NCBI GenBank assembly: GCA_965220645.1
Contig: OZ244836.1
Coordinates: 2,976,001 to 3,040,000 of the forward strand
From: Aldehydirespirator sp965220645
Lineage (GTDB): Bacteria; Actinomycetota; Acidimicrobiia; Acidimicrobiales; Aldehydirespiratoraceae
DNA: 64,000 nt
Direction of reading: 5' to 3'
Positions 56,846 through 64,000 of the stretch are shown in pieces. The notes beneath the pieces were generated by a model. That model was not told where the DNA came from, made no database searches, and saw nothing but the letters and a program-made list of their open reading frames with translations. Made by a program: the position numbers and the translations under genes. Each line of letters starts with the position of its first letter. Positions within the stretch are counted from its first letter, which is position 1.

Positions 56846-57610
56846 TCACAGGACTCCTAGTTCCTCGAGCACGTCGACGGCTGCGGGAGCGGCCTCGGGA
56901 CCGTCGCCGAGAATCACCGTCTGGGACACCGTCTCAGCGGGCCGGTGCACGCGCACCAGCGCCTGGTCGCCGGCAGCCGTGTCGAGCTCGAGGGTCGTGA
57001 TGGCCAGCTTCTTGGATGCCAACCGGCCCCTCATGGTCGGGTACCGGGGGAGGTTGATGCCCTCCTTCACCCCGAGCGCGGCAGGCAGGTCGAACTCGTA
57101 CACCTCGAAGCCGCCGTCGATCTCCCGGCGAGCCCGCACGACCGGGCCGTCTATCTCGATTCCCTTGATGCCGTTGACGATGGGGCGGCCCAGCGCGTGA
57201 GCGACCCGCACGCCCACCTGGAAGCCGCCCGAGTCGGCCGACTCGTTGCCGAACAGGATCAGATCGAAGGCTCCCTCATCGGCCTCCAGCGACTCGATGG
57301 CCGAGGTCAACGCCCGGGCCGTTCGCTGGGGGTCCCAGGCCGCGCCGTCGGTCTGGATGAGCACACCGTGGTGGGCGCCCACCGACGCCGCGTAGCGCAG
57401 TTGCTCGGCCGCCTCCGCCGCACCCAGGGTGAGCACGGTCACCTCGCCGCCTTCGCGCTCCGCGATCTGCACCGCCTCCTCGACGCCGCACTCCTCGTGA
57501 GGGCTGGTGGTGAAGCCGAGGTGGGCCGCGTCCACGGCCTGTCCGTCGGCGGTGACGTTGATCTTCGCGCCGGGAGCCGGCACCCGCTTCACGCAGCAGA
57601 GGATCCGCAT
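56846..57610 (-). CDS. etfB: Electron transfer flavoprotein beta subunit
   Basis: A 254-residue AMP/FAD-associated subunit. Visible: ILCCVKRVPAPGAKINVTADGQ, the conserved PHEECGVEEAVQIAERE, VLTLGAAEAAEQLRYA, LILFGNESADSGGFQVGVRVAHALG and the recognition-loop region near LPAALGVKEGINLPRYPTMRG that docks the dehydrogenase. Immediately downstream of the dehydrogenase gene (39 bp). Confidence 0.93.
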   Translation of the reverse strand: MRILCCVKRVPAPGAKINVTADGQAVDAAHLGFTTSPHEECGVEEAVQIAEREGGEVTVLTLGAAEAAEQLRYAASVGAHHGVLIQTDGAAWDPQRTARALTSAIESLEADEGAFDLILFGNESADSGGFQVGVRVAHALGRPIVNGIKGIEIDGPVVRARREIDGGFEVYEFDLPAALGVKEGINLPRYPTMRGRLASKKLAITTLELDTAAGDQALVRVHRPAETVSQTVILGDGPEAAPAAVDVLEELGVL

Positions 57611-57649
57611 GTCACCGCTCTCCCGGGATGCTCAAAGTCCGCGCCGGCA

Positions 57650-60184
57650 CTAGCTCTTCATGCGGGAGTCGTCGGGATCGAACACCGCGCCCGTTCCCGC
57701 CACCCGCACCGGGAACAGCTCGTTCATGTACATCACCTGCAGGTCGGTGCCCGCCACTGCCAACTCCGACGGCAGGTACGCCATCAGCAGGTGCTTGCCA
57801 ACCGACGGGCCGGGGCCGGCAGTAGTGACCCGCGACACCCGGCCGTGGGAGTCAACGATGCGCTCACCGTCGAGGGTGAGGATCGGCTCGTTGCCGCCCT
57901 GCATGTAGCGCTTGCGGCCCCGGGCATCGTGCAGGTCCTCGACGGTGAGCACGCACATCTGCACCTCGGGATCGCCGGCCTCCCGGGCCGCCAGGTATGC
58001 CTCCTTGCCGATGAAGTCGGCCGCCTTGACCCGGGGCCGGGCCAGCCCGGCCTCCAGCGGGTTGTACTCGCTCTCCAACTCGGCGCCCATGAGGCGATAG
58101 CCCTTCTCCAGGCGACCGGAGGTCCCGTACACACCGCCGCCGGTGGCCCGCAACCCGTAGTCGGCGCCGACCCGCATCAGGGTGTCCCACACTGCAGGGC
58201 CGTCGTCCCAGGTCACGTAGATCTCCCAGCCGGTGTCGCCCACGTACGAGATGCGGAACAGCGTGGCCGACACCGGCCGCCCGGTGCCGCAGTCGAGCTC
58301 CACGTCCATCAGCGAGCCGTAGGACGAGCCGGCCTGGCTCAGGTCGGCATCGCAGACGGCGCCGAGCACCGCCGGGGCGTTGGGTCCCCACAGGCCGAGA
58401 GTGGTGATGTCGTCGGTGATGTTGACGAAGGACACGGATCCGTCGGTCGGCATATGGCGGCGGACCCAGAACTCGTCGCGCCCGCCGTCGAACACGCCGG
58501 TCACGACCCGCACCCGCTCGGTACCGAGGCGCATCATGGTCAGGTCGGAGTGGAAGCCACCGTCGGGGGTGAGCCACGGCGTGTAGATGGATCGGCCCAC
58601 CGGCACGTCGACCTTGTTGACCGCGAGGCGATCGGCGTAGGTGACCGCGCCGGGCCCGGTCAGCTCATAGATCTGGAACGCGCTGAGATCCACCAGACCG
58701 CAGTTGTCTCGCAGGTTGAGATGCTCGGCGTTGGTGATCGGACTCCACCAGCGGGCATCCCACTCGACCTCGCGGTCCTCCAACCCGTAGCGTTCGACGA
58801 GGTCGGCGTTGGACTCGAACCACTGGGGCCGCTCCCAGGTGCGGGCCTGGAAGAAGAAGGCGCCCAGCTCCTCCTGGCGCGAGAAGTACGGCCCGACCCG
58901 CAGATTGCGGCGGCTCTCCCACTGCTCAGCCGGGTGGACGATGCCGTAGGTCTTGTTGAAGTGCTCCGCGGAGCGGGCCCAGATGTGTTCATCGGGACGC
59001 TCCTCGGGGTAGAAGCGGGCGATGTCAGCCCCGTGGGAGTCGATCACGCGGGGGTAGCCGAAGGTCATCCACTCGGCCACCACCTGGGCCATTCCCGGTC
59101 CCTCCTTCACCCACACCGCGGCGGCCGACCACAGGTTGCGCACCTCGGGGACCTCGCCCAAGCACGGCATCGCGTCGGGGGTGAGCGACAGCAGGCCGTT
59201 GATGGCGTACTTGATCTCGGCGTCGCCGAGCATGTCCATCAGCTCGATGGCCTGCTCCATCTGGGTGTCGAAGTCGTCCGGCGTGAACGGCATCTCCGTC
59301 GGCGACAGCGCGGCCTCCTCGTTGGACGGGATGTCGTCGGGATGGTGGAAGATGGGGCGGTGGGCATACGAGCCCACCTCCATCGAGCCTGCGGTCTGGC
59401 GCTCGTAGCAGAAGGTGTCCATGTCGCGCACGATCGGATAGCCGATCTCGTTGTTGGTCTCGGCCAGGATGTCCATGGGACCGACATCGGCCATCTGGTG
59501 CACGGCCGGTACCAGCGGGATGTTGGCGCCGGCCATGTTGGCCAGGCGGTTGGACCACACGCCGCAGGCGATCACCACATGCTCTGCCTCGATGGTGCCC
59601 GCGTCGGTGACGACGGCCGTCACGGTGCGGTCGCCGGGGTTGGGGCCGGGCTCGGTGAGAATGTCGAGCACCTCGGTGTTGGCCAGCACGCGGCAGCCGT
59701 TGTCGACGGCTAGGCGGCGCATGACGGTGCCCGTCTCCAGCGAGTCCACCACCGAGACCGTCGGGCAGTAGAAGCCCCCGAGGACGATGTCCGTGTTGAC
59801 GAAGGGGACCAGCTCGCCGACCTCTGCGGGGGTGAGCAGGTGGGCCTCCACGCCCCAGGCGGTTGCCGAGGTCATGCGCCGTTGCAGCTCGTCCATCCGC
59901 TCGGGGGTGCGGGCCACCTCGACCCCGCCCGAGTCGACCGACAGATCGAGGTCGCGGTACTGGTTGGCGCTCTGCACACCGAGCAGGCACATCTCCTTGT
60001 TGTGGTCTACCGGGAAGATGAAGTTCGATGCGTGCCCGGTGGACCCGCCCGGGTTGGGCAGGGGTCCTTTGTCCACCAGCACCAGATCGCTCCAGCCGAG
60101 CTTGGTGAGGTGGCCTACCAGGCAGTTGCCGACGATGCCGGCCCCGATCACCACGCACTTGGCGCTGGCGGGGAAATCGCTCAC
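57650..60184 (-). CDS. FAD-dependent dimethylglycine/sarcosine dehydrogenase-type protein with GcvT domain
   Basis: An 844-residue fusion. N-terminal DAO domain: VVIGAGIVGNCLVGHL for FAD, then GGSTGHASNFIFP, where the His is at the site of covalent FAD in dimethylglycine dehydrogenases. A middle FAO_M-type region follows, then a GcvT domain (RDNCGLVDLSAF, YVGDTGWEIYV, GGVYGTSGRLEKGYRLMG) that transfers the released methyl unit to tetrahydrofolate. AGGAGG is 7 nt before GTG 60184 and only 1 nt before ATG 60190, so GTG is chosen. EtfBA follow directly. Substrate (dimethylglycine, sarcosine or similar N-methyl compound) is inferred. Confidence 0.85.
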   Translation of the reverse strand: MSDFPASAKCVVIGAGIVGNCLVGHLTKLGWSDLVLVDKGPLPNPGGSTGHASNFIFPVDHNKEMCLLGVQSANQYRDLDLSVDSGGVEVARTPERMDELQRRMTSATAWGVEAHLLTPAEVGELVPFVNTDIVLGGFYCPTVSVVDSLETGTVMRRLAVDNGCRVLANTEVLDILTEPGPNPGDRTVTAVVTDAGTIEAEHVVIACGVWSNRLANMAGANIPLVPAVHQMADVGPMDILAETNNEIGYPIVRDMDTFCYERQTAGSMEVGSYAHRPIFHHPDDIPSNEEAALSPTEMPFTPDDFDTQMEQAIELMDMLGDAEIKYAINGLLSLTPDAMPCLGEVPEVRNLWSAAAVWVKEGPGMAQVVAEWMTFGYPRVIDSHGADIARFYPEERPDEHIWARSAEHFNKTYGIVHPAEQWESRRNLRVGPYFSRQEELGAFFFQARTWERPQWFESNADLVERYGLEDREVEWDARWWSPITNAEHLNLRDNCGLVDLSAFQIYELTGPGAVTYADRLAVNKVDVPVGRSIYTPWLTPDGGFHSDLTMMRLGTERVRVVTGVFDGGRDEFWVRRHMPTDGSVSFVNITDDITTLGLWGPNAPAVLGAVCDADLSQAGSSYGSLMDVELDCGTGRPVSATLFRISYVGDTGWEIYVTWDDGPAVWDTLMRVGADYGLRATGGGVYGTSGRLEKGYRLMGAELESEYNPLEAGLARPRVKAADFIGKEAYLAAREAGDPEVQMCVLTVEDLHDARGRKRYMQGGNEPILTLDGERIVDSHGRVSRVTTAGPGPSVGKHLLMAYLPSELAVAGTDLQVMYMNELFPVRVAGTGAVFDPDDSRMKS

Positions 60185-60279
60185 AACCATTCCTCCTGTG
60201 CTGCCGTGCCAGCGGGACATGGATCCCATGTAGTCTGCGGTGTCCGCCTATAGGCAGATGCCCCATCCTGTTCTGTAAT

Positions 60280-60304
60280 GCGGAATCGTTCCGCGATACG
60301 GAAC
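60280..60304. promoter_or_regulatory. Overlapping GGAA palindromes, candidate IclR-type operator
   Basis: GCGGAA-TCG-TTCCGC (60280-60294) overlaps GTTCCG-CGATA-CGGAAC (60288-60304), giving three alternating CGGAA half-sites in the 206 bp gap between the divergent dehydrogenase and fhs genes. Overlapping palindromes with this spacing resemble IclR-family operators; the IclR gene at 54777 is the obvious candidate. Confidence 0.5.
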
Positions 60305-60390
60305 GACAAGCTACCCTCCGGGGTGGTGCCGCGCCAACACCCTGGCCGGTATCAAGACCGCGCAAGACTGTTGTGAAAGGAAGGGCAACG

Positions 60391-62094
60391 ATGCCGTTTC
60401 CGACCGATCTGGAGATCGCCTCCCAGGCCAATCTGAAGCCTCTTGGAGAGATCGCCACCGACGCCGGGATCCCGGTGGAGATGCTGGAGCCCTACGGCGT
60501 CGGCGCCGCCAAGGTGCGTCTCGACGCAGTCGAGGCCATGGCCGACGCCGGCCGGCCCCGGGCTCGCTACGTCGTGGTGTCGGCCATCACCCCAACCCCG
60601 CTCGGTGAGGGCAAGACCACCACCACCGTGGGGCTCGGCCAGGCCTTCCAGCACATCGGGCGCACCGCCACCATCGCCATCCGCCAGCCGTCGATGGGCC
60701 CCACATTCGGGATCAAGGGCGGCGCCGCCGGGGGCGGCTACAGCCAGGTGGTCCCGATGGAGTTGTTCAACCTCCATCTCACCGGCGATATGCATGCCGT
60801 GACCGCGGCCCACAATCTCTGTTCGGCCATGGTCGACGCCCACCTCTACCACGGCAACGATCTCGGCCTCGACATACACAACATCACCTGGCGGCGGGTG
60901 CTCGACGTGAACGACCGGGCGCTGCGCAACATCACGCTGGGACTGGGCGGGCGGCTCGACGGCGTGCCCCGGGAGTCCGGCTTCGACATCACAGCCGCGT
61001 CGGAGGTCATGGCCGCGCTGGCGCTGTGCACCGGTCTCCACGACCTGAGGGCCCGGCTGGGCCGCATCGTGGTGGGCTACACGAAGACGGGAACGCCCGT
61101 GACCGCGGAGGAAATCGGGGTTGCCGGCTCGATGGCCGTGATCCTTCGTGAAGCCATCAAGCCCAACCTGATGCAGACCCTCGAGAACACGCCGGCGCTG
61201 GTGCACACCGGACCGTTCGGCAACATCGCCACCGGCAACTCCTCGATCGTGGCCGACCAGGTGGGCATCCGCACCTCCGACTTCCTGCTCACCGAGGCGG
61301 GCTTCGGAGCCGACATGGGCGCCGAACGGTTCTTCAACATCAAGTGCCGATATTCGGGGATCGCTCCCGACGCAGCCGTGCTGGTGGCAACCGTGCGGGG
61401 CCTGAAAGCCCACTCGGGCAAGCACAGGATCGTGGCCGGACGGCCGCTGCCCGAGGCATTGCTGGCCGAGAACCCCGATGAGGTCCACGCTGGCGGCGAC
61501 AACCTCCGAAAGCAGCTCGAGAACATGCGCATCCACGGCTGCACGCCGGTGGTGGCCATCAACGTGTTCCCCGAGGACCACCCGGCCGACATCGCCGCCA
61601 TCGGGGAGATCGCGGCCGAGTACAACGCCCGCTCGGCGGTCACCACCCACTTCGCCGACGGCGGTCGGGGCGCGGCGGAACTGGCCGAGGCGGTGGCCGA
61701 GGCGGCCGACGAGCCCAGCGACTTCGCGGTCCTGTACCCCGACGATGCGTCGCTCAAGTCCAAGATCGAGACGGTGGCCACCCGGGTGTACGGCGCGGAC
61801 GGGGTCGAGTACTCCAGCACTGCCGACAAGCAGCTCGCCACCTACACCGAGGCCGGCTTCGGGAACCTGCCGGTGTGCATCGCCAAGACCCACCTGTCGA
61901 TCTCGTCGGACCCGACGCTGAAGGGCGCCCCGACCGGATGGACGCTGCCGGTGCGCGAGGTGCGTGCGTCGGTGGGTGCTGGGTTCGTGTACCCCATCTG
62001 CGGCGACGTGCGCACCATGCCGGGCCTGGGCCGGGTGCCGGCCGCCAAGGGGATCGACATCGACGTCGACGGCAACATCGTCGGTTTGAGCTGA
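60391..62094 (+). CDS. fhs: Formate--tetrahydrofolate ligase
   Basis: A 567-residue enzyme joining formate to tetrahydrofolate with ATP (and working in reverse). The P-loop region is TPTPLGEGKTTTTVGLG (about residues 68-84). Other landmarks: RQPSMGPTFGIKGGAAGGG, LTGDMHAVTAAHNL, HTGPFGNIATGNSSI, TEAGFGADMGAERFFNIKCR. AAAGGAAGG lies just before ATG 60391, preferred to the in-frame GTG at 60373. Divergent from the dehydrogenase gene and followed 14 bp later by the MetF-like gene. Confidence 0.96.
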   Translation: MPFPTDLEIASQANLKPLGEIATDAGIPVEMLEPYGVGAAKVRLDAVEAMADAGRPRARYVVVSAITPTPLGEGKTTTTVGLGQAFQHIGRTATIAIRQPSMGPTFGIKGGAAGGGYSQVVPMELFNLHLTGDMHAVTAAHNLCSAMVDAHLYHGNDLGLDIHNITWRRVLDVNDRALRNITLGLGGRLDGVPRESGFDITAASEVMAALALCTGLHDLRARLGRIVVGYTKTGTPVTAEEIGVAGSMAVILREAIKPNLMQTLENTPALVHTGPFGNIATGNSSIVADQVGIRTSDFLLTEAGFGADMGAERFFNIKCRYSGIAPDAAVLVATVRGLKAHSGKHRIVAGRPLPEALLAENPDEVHAGGDNLRKQLENMRIHGCTPVVAINVFPEDHPADIAAIGEIAAEYNARSAVTTHFADGGRGAAELAEAVAEAADEPSDFAVLYPDDASLKSKIETVATRVYGADGVEYSSTADKQLATYTEAGFGNLPVCIAKTHLSISSDPTLKGAPTGWTLPVREVRASVGAGFVYPICGDVRTMPGLGRVPAAKGIDIDVDGNIVGLS

Positions 62095-62108
62095 GCCCGG
62101 CGACGAGC

Positions 62109-62996
62109 ATGCCCACCAAGATGCGTTCGAGACTCCGGCGCGCCCCGCTGTTCACGGAGGACCTCGCGGCCCGGCACCACCGGTTGAAGCTCATCAGGCA
62201 CCTGACTTTCGAGGTCATCCCGCTCAAGAGCCTCGACGCGGCGGTTGAGGCGCTGCCGGCAGGCTCCCAAGTGTCGGTGACCGCGTCACCGGTGAAGGGC
62301 CAGGACGCAACCTGCGAGATCACCGAGCGGCTGCTGGAGCTGGGCCATGTGGCAATCCCGCATGTCTCGGCCCGGATGGTTCCCGATCGGGCTCGGGTGT
62401 CCGAGCTGGCGGGCTGGCTGCGCTCAGCCGGGGTGTCGACCATGTTCCTGGTCGGCGGCGACGTGGAGTCGCCCGGGGCCTACTCGGACGCGGCCACGTT
62501 CCTGCGAGACCTGCTGGAGTGCGACCACGGGCTGAGCACGATCGGGGTGACTGCCTATCCCCACGGCCATCCGCTCATCGACGACGGAGTGCTCCACGAG
62601 GCGCTGCACTCGAAGCAGGAGATGCTGGCGGAAGCTGGCGTGGAGGGTTACTGCAGCACGCAGATGTGCTTCGACCCGGACCGTATCGAGGGCTGGCTGC
62701 GAGGCGAGCGGGCCACCGGGCTCACACTGCCCGTCCATCTTGGGATCTCGGGGGTCGTGGATCGGACCAAGCTGCTGACCATGGGCGCCCGGCTGGGCGT
62801 GGGGCCCTCCCTGCGCTACCTCCGCAAGAATCGGGCCGCCATCACCAAGCTGATGACCTCACCCAACTACGACCCCGACCATCTGCTGGCAGCCCTGAGC
62901 CCGCATCTGGCGGAACTCGGCGTGACCGGCTTGCACGTCTTCACGTTCAACCAGGTAACCGCCACCGCCACCTGGCAATCCTCCCACCACGGCTAA
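62109..62996 (+). CDS. Methylenetetrahydrofolate reductase-like protein (MetF family)
   Basis: A 295-residue TIM-barrel protein resembling MetF: FEVIPLKSLDA at the start, FLVGGDVESPGAYSDA, GVTAYPHGHPL (MetF-type G.AGYPE.H), KQEMLAEAG.EGYCSTQMCFD and LGISGVVD. It lacks the classical start FEFFPP, so the activity may be MTHFR or a related folate or methyl-transfer reaction. It is co-directional with fhs (14 bp), consistent with C1-folate metabolism. Confidence 0.75.
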   Translation: MPTKMRSRLRRAPLFTEDLAARHHRLKLIRHLTFEVIPLKSLDAAVEALPAGSQVSVTASPVKGQDATCEITERLLELGHVAIPHVSARMVPDRARVSELAGWLRSAGVSTMFLVGGDVESPGAYSDAATFLRDLLECDHGLSTIGVTAYPHGHPLIDDGVLHEALHSKQEMLAEAGVEGYCSTQMCFDPDRIEGWLRGERATGLTLPVHLGISGVVDRTKLLTMGARLGVGPSLRYLRKNRAAITKLMTSPNYDPDHLLAALSPHLAELGVTGLHVFTFNQVTATATWQSSHHG

Positions 62997-63003
62997 CCGG
63001 GGC

Positions 63004-63123
63004 CTATACGAACTCGTCCCGGTACGCGCCCCGCACCGCGGCCAGCAGCGGTTCCCGGTCGGTCTCCTTCTGGAGGTACCCGGTCGCCCCCGCGGCAACC
63101 GCCGACATCACCGCTGTCCACCG
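63004..63123 (-). pseudogene. Fragment of a NarL-type response regulator receiver domain
   Basis: The minus strand reads AVMSAVAAGATGYLQKETDR...LLAAVRGAYRDEF followed by a TAG at 63004. The AGATGYL-K and LL.AVR motifs are the alpha4-beta5-alpha5 end of the receiver domain of NarL/LuxR-type regulators. The rest of the receiver and the DNA-binding domain are missing, so it is a remnant. The 178 bp from 63124 to 63301 hold nothing I can recognise. Confidence 0.55.
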
Positions 63124-63301
63124 CCGACCCCACCCCGTAAGTGACCTTCTACGACTTCGACGGCCCAATCGGCGACCAAGCCCCCGAATAGCAAGCCCAA
63201 GTCGAGCGCCTTAAGAGCGTCCGCAAATAGGTGGCGAGCGCCTCGCGGTGCGGCGTTGGGGAGGCGCTCCGCCGGGTTGGGCGTCAAGTGTACGCACGGG
63301 C

Positions 63302-64000
63302 TCATGTCGCTTCGGGTATCGGACGCCGGGGTGCCAGAGCGCTGATCACGTCGACTGCGTCGATGATTTCGGGGGCGATCCAAACCCTGGAGCGCCCGGC
63401 CTTGTACTCGCTTGGCCGCAGGATCCCGGCGTCGGCGAGGCCATGGAGGATCTGCCCCGCCCGGGCCGACGTCACGCCGAGACGGTCCTCGATCGACTGT
63501 GCGGTGACCGCCGGATTGTCCAGCAGCATGTCGATGACCCGCGGCACGCTCGACCCGCTGCGGGTGCGCACCCTGCCGTGATAGTCGCCCCACAGATCAT
63601 CCAGACGCCCCACCAGGCGCGACGCAGCCCGCGCGGCCACAGTGATCGCGTCGGCGAACACGCCGACCCATGCGTCGAGGTCCCCCGACCGGTAGCTGGT
63701 CAGACCCGACACATACCTCACCGGATTCGACAGCAGGCCGTGAGCGACCGGCACCGGGGCCCCGCCGGCCGGCATCAGCTTGTGAATCAGCAGCCTCCCG
63801 ATGCGGCCGTTGCCGTCGACGTAAGGATGGATCGTCAGGAACTGGGCGTGCGCGACGGCCGCGTGCAGCACCGGATGCACGTCGACTCGCCGGGCGAACC
63901 GCACCAAGTCGTCCATCAACGCCGGAACCTGCCCATGTGGCGGCCCCTCGAACGCCGCCACAGCCCGGGTCCGCCCGACCCACACCGCGCCGTCACGCCA
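63302..64000 (-). CDS. Fic/DOC-family protein (5' part beyond the window end)
   Basis: The frame is open to the end of the window, so the N-terminus is missing. The Fic core motif HPYVDGNGRIGRLLIHKLM (HPFxDGNGRxxR type with catalytic His) is intact, preceded by VWVGRTRAV..F..PPHGQVPALMDDLVRF as in AMP-transferring Fic proteins. The C-terminal 90 residues are a winged helix (PRVIDMLLDNPAVTAQSIEDRL, ARAGQILHGLADAGIL). The inhibitory helix motif cannot be assessed because the N-terminus is not in the window. Role: AMPylation or related modification; target unknown. Confidence 0.85.
   Translation of the reverse strand, partial: WRDGAVWVGRTRAVAAFEGPPHGQVPALMDDLVRFARRVDVHPVLHAAVAHAQFLTIHPYVDGNGRIGRLLIHKLMPAGGAPVPVAHGLLSNPVRYVSGLTSYRSGDLDAWVGVFADAITVAARAASRLVGRLDDLWGDYHGRVRTRSGSSVPRVIDMLLDNPAVTAQSIEDRLGVTSARAGQILHGLADAGILRPSEYKAGRSRVWIAPEIIDAVDVISALAPRRPIPEAT

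Noticed and set aside
56945..59713. Long plus-strand open frame opposite etfB and the dehydrogenase
   Set aside because: Same antisense artefact; no recognisable domain and biased composition.

Overview
The window is a GC-rich bacterial chromosome segment with strongly G/C-biased third codon positions, frequent GTG starts, and short or overlapping gene junctions. The gene set includes a homodimer-type methylmalonyl-CoA mutase with MeaB, TypA, a group II (trHbO-type) truncated haemoglobin, an MpaB/DUF2236 protein, an ATP-grasp/alpha-E/transglutaminase operon, EtfBA beside a GcvT-fused flavin dehydrogenase, and a NAD-type formate dehydrogenase. Together these suggest an actinomycetote, plausibly an Acidimicrobiia-like marine or host-associated lineage. 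That assignment is inference; no rRNA or tRNA gene was seen.

Layout. 0-6.5 kb: tail of a Crp/Fnr regulator, the methylmalonyl-CoA mutase/MeaB pair, and a two-gene unit of an ABC-type binding lipoprotein and a thioredoxin-like lipoprotein whose active-site first Cys codon is an in-frame TGA. 6.5-13.7 kb: two alternating SDR/epimerase pairs, a VOC protein, a sterol-desaturase-type hydroxylase and TypA. 13.8-20 kb: three exported proteins in a row (5'-nucleotidase with LysM, a beta-propeller lipoprotein, a 14-unit RCC1-like repeat protein). 20-23 kb: sulfoacetaldehyde acetyltransferase (xsc) and a decayed second copy of its 3' end, with a VapBC toxin-antitoxin pair between them. 23-31 kb: copper ATPase, hisC, and a molybdenum hydroxylase operon ending in a MoaD-like carrier. 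31-41 kb: a second hydroxylase, MpaB-like protein, DinG-type helicase, truncated haemoglobin, D-aminoacylase-like hydrolase, esterase and tandem MFS exporters. 41-47 kb: the ATP-grasp/alpha-E/transglutaminase operon and metabolic enzymes. 46.6-63 kb: a one-carbon block, followed by a Fic protein cut by the window end.

How the genes fit together. In the one-carbon block the GcvT-fused dehydrogenase would release methyl groups of dimethylglycine or sarcosine onto tetrahydrofolate and pass electrons to EtfBA. Formate-tetrahydrofolate ligase and a MetF-like protein interconvert C1-folates, and a NAD-linked formate dehydrogenase would oxidise formate to CO2. A BKACE enzyme and an IclR regulator lie in the same stretch. 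A palindrome cluster sits between the divergent dehydrogenase and fhs genes.

Most notable observations. (1) Two genes carry in-frame TGA codons at positions where selenocysteine is expected: the formate dehydrogenase (a canonical site with a textbook SECIS hairpin) and the thioredoxin-like lipoprotein (U-P-K-C motif). Each supports the other. (2) The formate dehydrogenase is split: its N-terminal [4Fe-4S] domain is on a separate gene two places downstream of the catalytic gene. (3) Several families of short palindromic repeats lie between genes, mostly at gene 3' ends.
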